Below, in pieces: positions 35,483 through 44,500 of a DNA stretch of 64,000 nucleotides. Below the pieces are notes generated by a model. The model saw only the letters and a list, made by a program, of their open reading frames with translations. It was not told where the DNA came from and did not search any database. The position numbers and the translations under genes are program-made. How positions within the stretch are numbered: the first letter of the stretch is position 1; each line of letters begins with the position of its first letter. Origin of the DNA: PFL25 sp046260155. Lineage in GTDB: Bacteria > Chloroflexota > Anaerolineae > Anaerolineales > UBA4823. The stretch spans positions 1 through 64,000 of the forward strand of contig JBJYXV010000045.1 in the NCBI GenBank assembly GCA_046260155.1, given 5' to 3'.

Positions 35483-38038
35483 AAGCCATCACTTATCAAA
35501 CTCCAAAAATTTTTTAATTTAGAAGCCGAACGTGGCTATGATAACCGGGCTGTTTTAGGCGGTTTATCACGCATGCTGGAACCATGGGAGGCGGAAGCGC
35601 GGCAGGAAGGATTACCTGAAGATTTGATCTCAGCTGTTATCTCCCGCTTGAGAGATTACAACCGGCTTTCCCCCACCTCCCGGCAGGAAGCACTGCAGGG
35701 ATTATGGGGGCGCATCCAAAGCGAGGTCAGCCCTTCACCTGCTGATCTTGTATCGGATCAGAAAATTCCTGAGGGGAATGAGCCACGAGAGACTGTGGGT
35801 GATCAGACAGCTGCAAGCGTTGACTTGGAGCAGGAAGAACCGCCGCATCAGAAACACCTTGAACAATCTGCTGCTGTGCAGGAAACTAAACCTGAAACAG
35901 AATCAGAAAAAAAACCGGCTCAAAGAACCTCATTGGAGGCTTTGACCGCCCCTGTAACCGTTCTGCCAGGTGTTGGACCAAAGCACGGTCAAACGCTGGA
36001 ACGTCTCGGTTTGAAAACCCTAGAAGATATGCTTTACTTCTTCCCGCGCCGGTATGATGATTATTCCCAGTTGAAAACGATCAACCGCTTGGAATATGGA
36101 GAACAGGTAACCATCATCGGCAATGTAAAAAGTGCCAATACCCGAAAAGTTCGTAATGGAAAGGTGAATATCACTGAGGGAATTATCAGCGACGGGACCG
36201 GCAGTATACGGGCAACCTGGTTCAACCAACCCTGGATGGTCAAGAAACTCAGACCAGGCGTACAAGTTGTGCTTTCTGGAAAAACTGACCAATACCTCGG
36301 TCGCATCTCGATGAACAATCCAGAGGTCGAGCAAATCGAGCAGCAAAACTTGCACACCAATCGCATCGTTCCTGTATACCCTTTGACTGCAAATATCACC
36401 CAGCGCTGGTTGAGAAGGTTAATGCACCGCGTGATCACATATTGGGCTCCAAAGCTGGACGATCCATTGCCCAATGATCTCCGCAAAAATGAGGACCTGA
36501 TCGATCTCTCGGATGCGATTCTCCAGGTGCATTTCCCGGATTCTAAGGAAAAGTTGCATGATTCTCGCTATCGGTTGGCCTTTGAAGAGATCCTTTATCT
36601 GCAGCTGGGCATGCTGGAACAAAAGCGGACCTGGCAGGAACGAACTGCTAAGACGTTCATGGTCTCTCAGGAATGGTTAAATGAGAGGGTTTCCCAGCTG
36701 CCATTCAATTTAACCTCTGCCCAGCAAAGATCCCTATCTGAGATGCGCTCCGACCTGGCTAGCGGACACCCGATGAACCGTTTGCTGCAGGGTGATGTGG
36801 GTTCAGGAAAAACTGTCATCGCAGCCCTGGCGATTGCTATGATCACGAGAGATGGCTCCCAGGCCGCGCTGATGGCACCTACCAGCATCCTGGCAGAACA
36901 GCATTACACCAGCATGAAGGATTTCCTGACCGGTCCGGAGGGTGTGCTCAAAGATCACCAGATCAGGTTAATCCTCGGTGCCACCCCTGAGCCTGAGAAA
37001 GCGGATATCCGCCAGGGATTATCAAATGGCGACGTCAAATTGGTCATTGGCACCCATGCACTGATAGAAGATCCCATCATTTTTTCAGATTTGCAGCTGG
37101 CGATTATTGATGAACAGCACCGCTTCGGCGTCGAGCAGCGTGCTGCACTGCGTGCCAAGGGAGAGAACCCCCATCTCATGGTGATGAGCGCCACACCCAT
37201 CCCCCGCTCACTTGCCCTGACGGTTTATGGCGACCTGGACCTGCTCATCATGGACGAGATGCCGCCTGGTCGTCAGGTAGTGGAAACCCATATCCTGCTG
37301 CCTCGCGAGCGAGAACGGGCTTACACCTTGATCAGCAAGCAGGTATCACTGGGTAACCAGGTATTCATCATCTACCCTTTAATCGGCCAGGAAGATCAGT
37401 CTGAATTAATTTTCGCCGAAGAAGAAAGTAAAACTGCCATTGAAGAACACAATCGCCTGCAGAGAGATGTTTTTCCCGATCTAAAATTGGGACTCTTGCA
37501 TGGTCGTTTAAAACCTGAAGAAAAAGAACTGGTAATGGAACAATTCCGATCCGGTGAGTACCAGATCCTCGTTTCCACTTCGGTAGTTGAGGTTGGTGTG
37601 GATATCCCAAATGCCACCGTAATGTTGGTCGAAGGCGCGAACCGGTTTGGCCTTGCCCAGCTGCACCAGTTCCGCGGACGTGTAGGGAGAGGATCCGCAA
37701 AATCTTACTGCCTGCTGGTCCCTGATACTGATGATGCTGCGGAAAATGAACGTTTGGCAGCCATGGTGGAGACGAATGACGGCTTTGCTTTGGCAGAAAT
37801 CGATCTAAACCAGCGTGGTCCTGGTGATTTCTTGGGGACTCGCCAGTCAGGATATACCAAACAATTACAAATGGCCTCCCTCACCGATCTGCAGCTGATT
37901 GAAAAAGCCCAGCATACAGCCAAAAAATTGCACGACCAGGATCCAAACCTGAAACTGCCGGAGCACGAGCAACTGGCAGAGACATTAGCCCATTTCTGGG
38001 GTCAGAATGAGTTGGAACCGCAAGCGGATATCAGTTGA
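35480..38038 (+). CDS. recG: ATP-dependent DNA helicase RecG
   Basis: Branch-migrating helicase that rescues stalled forks and Holliday junctions. At 852 residues it is longer than the usual 690, because about 150 residues of N-terminal extension with an acidic Glu/Gln-rich linker precede the core. Core features: VLPGVGPKHGQTLERLGL HhH segment, wedge/OB domain with PRRYDDYS, Walker A GDVGSGKT at about residue 437, DEQHRFGVEQR, SATPIPRSLALT, VVEVGVDIPNAT and QLHQFRGRVGRG. Such an N-extension occurs in several other bacterial lineages. Confidence 0.96.
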   Translation: MKPSLIKLQKFFNLEAERGYDNRAVLGGLSRMLEPWEAEARQEGLPEDLISAVISRLRDYNRLSPTSRQEALQGLWGRIQSEVSPSPADLVSDQKIPEGNEPRETVGDQTAASVDLEQEEPPHQKHLEQSAAVQETKPETESEKKPAQRTSLEALTAPVTVLPGVGPKHGQTLERLGLKTLEDMLYFFPRRYDDYSQLKTINRLEYGEQVTIIGNVKSANTRKVRNGKVNITEGIISDGTGSIRATWFNQPWMVKKLRPGVQVVLSGKTDQYLGRISMNNPEVEQIEQQNLHTNRIVPVYPLTANITQRWLRRLMHRVITYWAPKLDDPLPNDLRKNEDLIDLSDAILQVHFPDSKEKLHDSRYRLAFEEILYLQLGMLEQKRTWQERTAKTFMVSQEWLNERVSQLPFNLTSAQQRSLSEMRSDLASGHPMNRLLQGDVGSGKTVIAALAIAMITRDGSQAALMAPTSILAEQHYTSMKDFLTGPEGVLKDHQIRLILGATPEPEKADIRQGLSNGDVKLVIGTHALIEDPIIFSDLQLAIIDEQHRFGVEQRAALRAKGENPHLMVMSATPIPRSLALTVYGDLDLLIMDEMPPGRQVVETHILLPRERERAYTLISKQVSLGNQVFIIYPLIGQEDQSELIFAEEESKTAIEEHNRLQRDVFPDLKLGLLHGRLKPEEKELVMEQFRSGEYQILVSTSVVEVGVDIPNATVMLVEGANRFGLAQLHQFRGRVGRGSAKSYCLLVPDTDDAAENERLAAMVETNDGFALAEIDLNQRGPGDFLGTRQSGYTKQLQMASLTDLQLIEKAQHTAKKLHDQDPNLKLPEHEQLAETLAHFWGQNELEPQADIS

Positions 38039-38088
38039 TCAGCAAAAAGTATGGCCTATTATTTGCAACTTGATTCTTGAGAGGTGAC

Positions 38089-38613
38089 ATGATCAGAGCA
38101 GTAGTACCCGGGACCTTTGATCCCATTCATAAGGGACATGTGGACATAATTCTGCGTGCCACCCACCTGTTTGATGAAATTATTGTGGCTGTTTATGATC
38201 GCCCCCTGAAATCACTCCTCTTTTCTCCCGAAGAGAGGATCGATCTGGTGAAGCAGACTTTTCCAGACAACCCGCAGGTGGCAGTTAGGGGATTCAGTGG
38301 TTTAACAGTTGAATTTTGCCAGAGTGTCGGCGCGCAGGTGCTGGTACGCGGGCTGCGTGTCTTTTCAGATTTCGAATATGAATTCCGCATGGCGTTGGCA
38401 AACCACCGCCTGGCTCCAGAGATCGAAACTATATCGTTGATCACGAATGAGGATCATACTTTTTTATCCAGCTCTACTGTGAGGGAGATCGCTTCCCTAG
38501 GTGGAAACATAAGCAGCATGGTTCCCCCACATGTCGAAGACGCCTTGAAAAAACGCTTTCGCGAGCTGGGTGATGGGCAGCAAATCGTACCTACTACTTC
38601 GATGAGGGATTAA
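38089..38613 (+). CDS. coaD: Phosphopantetheine adenylyltransferase
   Basis: Adds AMP to 4'-phosphopantetheine in coenzyme A synthesis. Motifs: GTFDPIHKGH (the HxGH nucleotidyltransferase motif), VRGLRVFSDFEYEF, and SSSTVREIASLGG. At 174 residues it has family length. The ATG at 38089 is preceded by GAGAGGTG; the longer frame from the TTG at 38077 includes that site. It follows recG by 50 bases. Confidence 0.96.
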   Translation: MIRAVVPGTFDPIHKGHVDIILRATHLFDEIIVAVYDRPLKSLLFSPEERIDLVKQTFPDNPQVAVRGFSGLTVEFCQSVGAQVLVRGLRVFSDFEYEFRMALANHRLAPEIETISLITNEDHTFLSSSTVREIASLGGNISSMVPPHVEDALKKRFRELGDGQQIVPTTSMRD

Positions 38614-38740
38614 CCGGATTCACTTGATTGTGCTGGTGCATTTTACTGATATTTTTGGGGTGTTGACGAACTGGCAATTTGTGAGTAACCTTAACCCGGA
38701 GACTCCCCAAACGAGAATCTGCTGAACGCGGAGGAACCTG

Positions 38741-39217
38741 ATGGACATTTTGCACTTGATTGATCGCCTGGAAGAGTTATTCAACGAGAGCCGCGCGATT
38801 CCGTTCACACATAATGTTGTCGTCGATGAGGAAAAGATGCTCGATCTCATCGATCAGATGCGAGTTGCTATCCCTGAAGAGATGAAGAATGCGCAGCAGC
38901 TCATCGCCCAGCGTGACCGGATACTCGCCCAGGCACAGGAAGAAGCCAACCGCACCCTTGTCCTGGCTCGTGAAAAAGGTGAGCAGCTGCTGGAGAGAGA
39001 TTCGATCGTTCAGAATGCCCAGACCTATGCCGAACAGCGTGCAACGGACATCATTGCCGATGCGGATCAAACCCGGCGCGATGCCGATCATTACGTGATC
39101 GAAACTTTAACCCACCTGGAATTAGAGCTCGAAAGGTATCTCAACCAGGTTCGAAATGGAATTCGCACTGTTCAGGAAACCGTTCAAGAACAGGATGTCG
39201 AGATCGAAAGCCAATAA
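38741..39217 (+). CDS. Coiled-coil protein (ATP synthase b-/DivIVA-like)
   Basis: A 158-residue charged helical protein that begins MDILHLIDRLEELFNESRAI. From about residue 65 it has heptad-like Glu/Gln/Arg/Ala-rich helices. No enzymatic motif and no membrane helix are visible. Similar proteins after coaD in other bacteria are often labelled 'ATPase' or DivIVA-like; the name says little. GGAGG precedes the ATG and a terminator follows. Confidence 0.8.
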   Translation: MDILHLIDRLEELFNESRAIPFTHNVVVDEEKMLDLIDQMRVAIPEEMKNAQQLIAQRDRILAQAQEEANRTLVLAREKGEQLLERDSIVQNAQTYAEQRATDIIADADQTRRDADHYVIETLTHLELELERYLNQVRNGIRTVQETVQEQDVEIESQ

Positions 39218-39232
39218 GAATCATCCACCCGG

Positions 39233-39256
39233 CCCTCCCTGTTGGGAGGGTTTTTT
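39233..39256 (+). terminator. Intrinsic terminator after the coiled-coil gene
   Basis: A 7-bp G/C stem (39233-39239 with 39244-39250), 4-nt loop, and six T. Confidence 0.9.
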
Positions 39257-39274
39257 AATACATGGTTGCTGCCA

Positions 39275-40219
39275 ATGAAAATCAACCAGATTAAATTCAT
39301 AAACCGTTCCACCCTCTCTTTCATTCATGAAGCACGCCAGGTACCAGGTTACCGCCTGTTTGATCTCCTCCATGGATACGTTTATGCGCGTTGGCCATAC
39401 CTGTATATCAGCATTGGGAAAGGTGAACACCGATACACACCGGTTTTTTTGAAAATCTCCGCTGTGTTTACCAGGTTATTCATCTCTTTATTGAACCGCA
39501 ATCCACCGGAACAAAAAACTAACGGCTCAACCTTTGCTGATTCGTATCATGGCAAGGTAGTACCGCTGGATGCAGCCACCCAGCTGGTCACAGTCCAGGA
39601 AGAAATCCGCCTGGAAAATCTCGAACAAATCATCCCTTACCGTCAAGCACGCGATATTGTGCTTAAAAACCCAACCCACATCGTCGCGCTTGAATGCCCC
39701 TGCCGGTCTGCTAAAGAGAATCCATGTACACCGCTGGATGTTTGCTTGATCATCGGTGAGCCCTTCACCAGCCTTGTGAGTGATCACCACCCTAACCGGT
39801 CCAGGTGGATTGATTCAACCGAAGCGATCGAAATCCTGCGCGCAGAAGATGAGCGTGGTCATGTCCACCATGCATTTTTCAAAGATGCTATGTTGGGACG
39901 TTTCTATGCCATTTGCAATTGTTGTGCTTGTTGCTGTGGTGCGATGCAAGCCCACCAGAGAGGCACACCGATGCTGGCCTCCTCCAGCTATATTAGCTCA
40001 GTGGACCCGGAGCTGTGTATCGGCTGCGGCGACTGCAGTGAAGTTTGCCAGTTCTCAGCCATCCATGTTGATCAGGGATTCGCTGTCGTTGATGAAGCAG
40101 CTTGCATGGGATGCGGTGTATGCGCCAGTCACTGTGAGCAGGATGCGATCATCCTCTTCCATGAACCTCGCCGTGGTGAGCCACTCGAAATCCAAAATTT
40201 GATTAATTTACTCCATTGA
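39275..40219 (+). CDS. Cys-rich 4Fe-4S ferredoxin-like protein
   Basis: The protein of about 314 residues has two 4Fe-4S motifs at its end, CIGCGDCSEVC and CMGCGVCASHC. Before them is an unusual Cys-rich part: CPC with further Cys (CTPLDVC) and a dense CNCCACCCGAM. These could hold more clusters or zinc. The N-terminal 60 residues are hydrophobic/basic with no clear transmembrane helix. A redox role is likely; partner and substrate are unknown. Start at ATG 39275; it begins after a terminator. A C_GCAxxG_C_C family gene lies 450 bases downstream. Confidence 0.85.
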   Translation: MKINQIKFINRSTLSFIHEARQVPGYRLFDLLHGYVYARWPYLYISIGKGEHRYTPVFLKISAVFTRLFISLLNRNPPEQKTNGSTFADSYHGKVVPLDAATQLVTVQEEIRLENLEQIIPYRQARDIVLKNPTHIVALECPCRSAKENPCTPLDVCLIIGEPFTSLVSDHHPNRSRWIDSTEAIEILRAEDERGHVHHAFFKDAMLGRFYAICNCCACCCGAMQAHQRGTPMLASSSYISSVDPELCIGCGDCSEVCQFSAIHVDQGFAVVDEAACMGCGVCASHCEQDAIILFHEPRRGEPLEIQNLINLLH

Positions 40220-40295
40220 GATAACCGAATACTCGACACGCTTTAATTTTATTCCCTTTAATTCAGACAATCTGAGGGAAATTTTACTCAATTCT

Positions 40296-40324
40296 TTGCC
40301 GCTTTCTTCTATTTGCGTTACAAT
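40296..40324 (+). promoter_or_regulatory. Predicted promoter of the small unknown gene at 40364
   Basis: TTGCCG (40296-40301), a 17-base spacer, TACAAT (40319-40324). Transcription would start near 40331, leaving a short leader containing the GGAGG site. Confidence 0.6.
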
Positions 40325-40363
40325 TTATGCTTGTATCGCAATTCCCATAAGTACGGAGGCTGT

Positions 40364-40606
40364 ATGGTTTACTTATACAACAAAGTGGATAACCAGCTGA
40401 TCGGAGAAATAGGAGAGGACGAACTCCAATTTCTGATCGATCAAATGGAGGAAGAATCGACCAGGGACCAGGATTACTCAATCACCAGGATGGAAATTGC
40501 TTATTTCTCTGAGCATGGTGCCCCTCCCCATCTGACTAAACTGCTGAACCAGGCGCTGGGGAACAAACCGGAAGTGATCGTCCTGTGGTCACGAGAACCG
40601 AAATAA
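40364..40606 (+). CDS. Small conserved-looking protein of unknown function
   Basis: An 80-residue protein starting MVYLYNKVDNQLIGEIGEDE with a Glu/Asp-rich middle and an end in VIVLWSREPK. GGAGG lies four bases before the ATG and a promoter stands upstream, so it is expressed. I do not recognise a family beyond a small-protein type seen in various bacteria. The longer frame from 40313 lacks a binding site. Confidence 0.7.
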   Translation: MVYLYNKVDNQLIGEIGEDELQFLIDQMEEESTRDQDYSITRMEIAYFSEHGAPPHLTKLLNQALGNKPEVIVLWSREPK

Positions 40607-40660
40607 TCCCCCATTTCGAGTAATAAATTAATCCAACCCTGATAGAGCTAATCAATCTAA

Positions 40661-41125
40661 ATGGACCCTTTGCTGTCGTTGATGGAATCCAAAGAACAAG
40701 CCGAAAATTTTCTTAATGGTGGGTACCTGTGCTCCCAATCCATTCTCATGGCTTATGCCCCCCAGTTTAACCTTGAACGCGATCTGGCTTCCAGATTGGC
40801 AGCTTCCTTCGGAGCTGGTCTTGCCCGTCGCGGAGAGACGTGCGGGGCTGTGATTGCAGCCTGTATGGTTCTTGGAATGAATTTCGGACACACTGCTGCG
40901 GATGATCAGGATTCAAAGAAGCGCACTTACCAGGCAGTTCATGGATTCATTTCACAGTTCGAGGATTGCCATGGAACAATAAAGTGCAGTCAATTGCTGG
41001 ATATCGACATCAGTATTCCCGCGAATTTTGAAACAGCGCGCGAACAACAGCTCTTTTCGACTCGCTGCCCGGCATACATCACCACTTCAGCAGAAATACT
41101 CAATCTGCTACTTGCAGAACATTAA
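40661..41125 (+). CDS. C_GCAxxG_C_C family protein
   Basis: The 154-residue protein has the family pattern of spaced Cys: YLCSQS near residue 24, the central TCGAVIAACMVLG near residue 62, DCHGTIKCSQLL near 102, and CPAY near 137. Members may bind a metal or an iron-sulfur cluster, and often sit near redox enzymes. The Cys-rich ferredoxin upstream fits that. No Shine-Dalgarno sequence is seen before the ATG. Confidence 0.88.
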   Translation: MDPLLSLMESKEQAENFLNGGYLCSQSILMAYAPQFNLERDLASRLAASFGAGLARRGETCGAVIAACMVLGMNFGHTAADDQDSKKRTYQAVHGFISQFEDCHGTIKCSQLLDIDISIPANFETAREQQLFSTRCPAYITTSAEILNLLLAEH

Positions 41126-41164
41126 TCTCGTCAGACAGCCCCGCACAGATAAAAAATCCCCCCG

Positions 41165-41953
41165 ATGGATCAACAACACTCGATGCAAATCCCAGACCCA
41201 GGTGAAACTCCCAAACTTTACACTGAGTTAGCCGGATGGTTTCACCTGCTCACAGCACCCGCAGATTACGCCGAGGAGGCAGAATTTTATCGCCAGGCGA
41301 TCCTCTCCGCCAGCGATCAGGTTCCGCAAACCATACTCGAACTGGGAAGTGGCGGTGGCAATAATGCTTCCCATCTGAAAGCCCATTTCCAGCTCACTCT
41401 GGTTGATCTTGCTCCCCAAATGGTGCAGATCAGCCAGGGTTTAAACCCGGAATGCGAGCATTTTCAGGGCGATATGCGCTCTATCCGCCTTGATCGCCTC
41501 TTCGACGTTGTCTTTGTACATGATGCGATCGGGTACATGAGATCGGAGGAGGATTTAAATCGCGCCATCGAGACTGCCAATGTGCACTGCCGTCCGGGTG
41601 GATTAATCTTGCTCGCTCCAGATCACGTAAAGGAAAACTTTCGACCTTCAACCTCCCACGGTGGACACGATGGGCAACAGCGCAGCATCCGCTTTTTAGA
41701 TTGGACCTGGGATCCCGATCCCGGTGATTCCACCTATATTTCAGACATGATCTACGTGATGAAGACTCAGGGTGGCAGCCTCCAGGTTGAGCATGACCGC
41801 CACATTCTTGGATTATTCCCACGTCAGACTTGGTTGAACATGCTGATAAATCTTGGCCTGCAACCACAAGTAATACCATTCGAGCATAGTGAAATCGAAC
41901 CTGGTACTTCCGAATTCTTTTTAGCCAGAAAAATCAGCAGCAATAAAAATTAA
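41165..41953 (+). CDS. SAM-dependent methyltransferase
   Basis: Class I methyltransferase of 262 residues. Motif I is ILELGSGGGNNASHL, motif II the acidic LVDLAPQM, then GDMRSIRL, DVVFVHDAIGYM and RPGGLILLAPDH. The substrate cannot be told. It lies 40 bases after the C_GCAxxG protein and 14 before the cyclophilin, so it may be cotranscribed with both. Confidence 0.9.
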   Translation: MDQQHSMQIPDPGETPKLYTELAGWFHLLTAPADYAEEAEFYRQAILSASDQVPQTILELGSGGGNNASHLKAHFQLTLVDLAPQMVQISQGLNPECEHFQGDMRSIRLDRLFDVVFVHDAIGYMRSEEDLNRAIETANVHCRPGGLILLAPDHVKENFRPSTSHGGHDGQQRSIRFLDWTWDPDPGDSTYISDMIYVMKTQGGSLQVEHDRHILGLFPRQTWLNMLINLGLQPQVIPFEHSEIEPGTSEFFLARKISSNKN

Positions 41954-41967
41954 AGACAAAGGAAACT

Positions 41968-42462
41968 ATGATGACCAAAATGAAGTGGAACGAACCCCCA
42001 AAAATGCAGATCGATACAGAAAAGATTTATCGTGTGAAGATGGATACCTCAAAAGGCATGATCGAACTTGACCTTTATCCTGAATATGCTCCTAAGACGG
42101 TGAATAATTTCGTTTTTCTGACCCGGCAGGGATATTACGATGGGGTCAGTTTTCACCGGGTGATCCCAAATTTTGTCATCCAGGGAGGCGATCCCACCGG
42201 AACTGGTTCTGGTGGACCGGGATACAAATTCGAGGACGAACTGGGGCAAAATCCACTGACGCATGAAACAAATTCCCTCTCCATGGCGAATGCCGGGCCA
42301 AATACCAATGGCAGCCAGTTCTTTATTACCCATTCCCCACAACCACACCTGGATGGCAAGCACACCGTCTTCGGAAAAGTGGTCAGTGGTGCTGAGGTAG
42401 TTGATGCTATCCGCCAGGGAGATAAGATGGTAAAAGTCGAAGTTAGCGAGCTGGAGAGTTAA
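41968..42462 (+). CDS. Cyclophilin-type peptidyl-prolyl isomerase
   Basis: Catalyses cis-trans isomerisation of prolyl bonds. The 164-residue protein lacks a signal peptide, so it is cytoplasmic. Motifs: VSFHRVIPNFVIQGGDPTG (with the catalytic Arg in FHRV), GSGGPGYKFEDE and NGSQFFITH. AAAGGA precedes the ATG. Confidence 0.95.
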   Translation: MMTKMKWNEPPKMQIDTEKIYRVKMDTSKGMIELDLYPEYAPKTVNNFVFLTRQGYYDGVSFHRVIPNFVIQGGDPTGTGSGGPGYKFEDELGQNPLTHETNSLSMANAGPNTNGSQFFITHSPQPHLDGKHTVFGKVVSGAEVVDAIRQGDKMVKVEVSELES

Positions 42463-42491
42463 TCACCAATCGAATAATTCAATCATCCACC

Positions 42492-43292
42492 CTAAATATC
42501 CCGCTCCAGGCGCGTGAAGCGGCGCTCGATAATTCGATCCACAATACCCGGAAAGAAGATATTCATCCAAACCGAAAAGCGCATTTGCCAGGGGAGTATC
42601 ACCGCTCTGCGGGGATGATTGACAACTTTCAACACACTCTGGGCGACCTCTGCTGGTTCTAACTGCAGTGAATCAGGAGTGGTTTGCCCGGTTTTACGTT
42701 GGATTCCAGCATGCTGTTTGAATTCTGTCTTGACACTCCCCGGGTAAATCCCTGAGACATGAATTCCATAAATCCCGACCTCTCGCCGGAGAGCTTCGGT
42801 AAAGCCGCGCACACCAAATTTGCTGGCTGAATAGATTGTATAGGTTGGAGTTGCAACGAAGCCTCCCAGGGAGGCCATGTTGATGATATGCCCTGTTCTC
42901 CGTTCAAGCATGTGGGGTAATATTTCGCGCGTCACCAGGATCGTTGCTAGCAAATTGATCTGCAGCTGGGCTTGAATATCTCTGATTGGGTCCAGGTCTT
43001 CAAGCCACTTTAAACGACCAAAACCCGCATTATTTACCAGTACATCCACCTGGTGGAAATTTGCCAGTGTGGTTGAAACCATATTTTTTATATCTTCATA
43101 CACAGAGAGATCCGCCCTGATCGCCAGTGCCTGGCCTCCATCCGCGTTGATCCGGTCCGCAATATTCTCAAGGCGTTCGAGACGCCGTGCGGCTAAAGAT
43201 ACCCGGTAACCCTGGTGACCGAATAGCTCGGCGACAGCTGCCCCGATGCCAGAAGAGGCACCCGTAACTAATAAAACAGGTTGGTCAGTCAT
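42492..43292 (-). CDS. Short-chain dehydrogenase/reductase
   Basis: NAD(P)-dependent oxidoreductase with a classical SDR pattern: TGASSGIGAAVAE nucleotide site, NNAG (VLVNNAGFGRL), catalytic IINMASLGG Ser and YSASKFGVRGF Tyr/Lys. Extended C-terminal tail of about 30 residues with a hydrophobic, basic stretch. AAGGA lies eight bases before the ATG at 43292. Substrate unknown. Convergent with the cyclophilin, with a 29-base gap. Confidence 0.92.
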   Translation of the reverse strand: MTDQPVLLVTGASSGIGAAVAELFGHQGYRVSLAARRLERLENIADRINADGGQALAIRADLSVYEDIKNMVSTTLANFHQVDVLVNNAGFGRLKWLEDLDPIRDIQAQLQINLLATILVTREILPHMLERRTGHIINMASLGGFVATPTYTIYSASKFGVRGFTEALRREVGIYGIHVSGIYPGSVKTEFKQHAGIQRKTGQTTPDSLQLEPAEVAQSVLKVVNHPRRAVILPWQMRFSVWMNIFFPGIVDRIIERRFTRLERDI

Positions 43293-43404
43293 CAATTTTT
43301 CCTTGGATTGGTCGGCACTCGCTGGAGATCCAACTTATCTATATACTGCAATATCGGATTAACCTGCATATGCTCGATTATAACCCTGGTGAAGCGTAAA
43401 AAGC

Positions 43405-43433
43405 TTGACAAACCGGAAGAATATTGCTATAAT
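43405..43433 (+). promoter_or_regulatory. Consensus sigma70-type promoter of the ABC/regulator operon
   Basis: Perfect TTGACA (43405-43410), a 17-base spacer, perfect TATAAT (43428-43433). It precedes the membrane protein and the regulator/ABC genes. Confidence 0.85.
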
Positions 43434-43480
43434 TTACACAAATCGGTTTGCTATACAAACTAGTCTGCAGAGAGAATGCT

Positions 43481-44110
43481 ATGCATGATGATATTGATCA
43501 AGTAATCCAGCGTACCCGCCAGTACTGGTTTTCTGATGGCATCGTGGAAATTTCAATTGGATTGTTATTTCTAATTTTGGGTTTGTACTTTTACCTGCAA
43601 TCTTTGCTGGCACCCGGCTCGTTGATCCTCATGCTATTACAGGTCGGGTTTGTTTTCCTGCTCATCGGGTCAATCTTTGTGAGCAGATACATCGTGACAA
43701 AACTGAAGTCAAGGTTTATTACTCCCCGGACCGGATATGTGAGCTATAAACGCGCCAGCAAGAAACAACGCACTTTGAGCATCGCAATTGTGTGCGTAAT
43801 TGCAGTGATCAACGCCGTACTATTCCTTTCCACACCTCTATCCATTAATTGGGTCCCGGCAGTATCGGGATTGATCGTTGGGAGTCTCTGGTTGATCTCC
43901 GCTGTCCGAGTTGGCTTGCTGCGCTTCTACCTTCAAGCGATTCTTGCCTACCTGCTGGGTGCGTTGTTATCTTTCACACACCTCGATCTCACCCAGAACC
44001 TGGCGTTATTTTATGGAGTTTTAGGTGGAGTCCTGATCCTTTCCGGCGGCTTCACCTTGTCAAAATATCTGCGCAGTTCCCCACCCCTCAAGGAAGAACC
44101 TCAAACATGA
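43481..44110 (+). CDS. Membrane protein of unknown function
   Basis: The 209-residue protein has about six hydrophobic segments and starts MHDDIDQVIQRTRQYWFSDG. I do not recognise a family. It lies first in a rightward group with a winged-helix regulator, an ABC ATPase and a permease, behind a consensus promoter. It may be an accessory protein of that transporter or of the stress response that uses it. Confidence 0.7.
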   Translation: MHDDIDQVIQRTRQYWFSDGIVEISIGLLFLILGLYFYLQSLLAPGSLILMLLQVGFVFLLIGSIFVSRYIVTKLKSRFITPRTGYVSYKRASKKQRTLSIAIVCVIAVINAVLFLSTPLSINWVPAVSGLIVGSLWLISAVRVGLLRFYLQAILAYLLGALLSFTHLDLTQNLALFYGVLGGVLILSGGFTLSKYLRSSPPLKEEPQT

Positions 44111-44179
44111 TTAGTGGTCTGGCCGGAGATTATTATCACGCTGTTTTAGAATCCTGTTTCACAGGCCCGGGCAAACAAC

Positions 44180-44500
44180 ATGGGCTTTAATCCGCAGAAG
44201 GTTATCGATGTCGACCGCTTGATTCACGAACCTGCGCGTTTGTCGATCATGACCATCTTATCAGCAGTCGAAAGTGCTGACTTCTTGTACCTGCAGCGGG
44301 AAATTGGATTAACGAAGGGAAATCTTTCCTCACATCTGGCAAAACTCGAAGCAGCGGATTATATCGAGATCACTAAAACGTACCGGGGAAAAATCCCTCT
44401 CACAGTCTGTAAATTAAGTGAAAAGGGTCAAGAGGCATTTTCAAATTACCGCAAACAATTAAAACATATCGTTGAAAACACCAAGGACCTGATGAAATGA
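44180..44500 (+). CDS. Winged-helix transcriptional regulator
   Basis: The 106-residue protein has a DNA-binding winged helix with helices around RLSIMTILSAVESADFLYL and GLTKGNLSSHLAKLEAADYI, then a wing with YIEITKTYRGKIP. It resembles the MarR/ArsR-like HTH_34 group. Stop and start overlap with the ABC ATPase gene (ATGA at 44497-44500), so they are translationally coupled and it probably controls this operon. Confidence 0.88.
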   Translation: MGFNPQKVIDVDRLIHEPARLSIMTILSAVESADFLYLQREIGLTKGNLSSHLAKLEAADYIEITKTYRGKIPLTVCKLSEKGQEAFSNYRKQLKHIVENTKDLMK

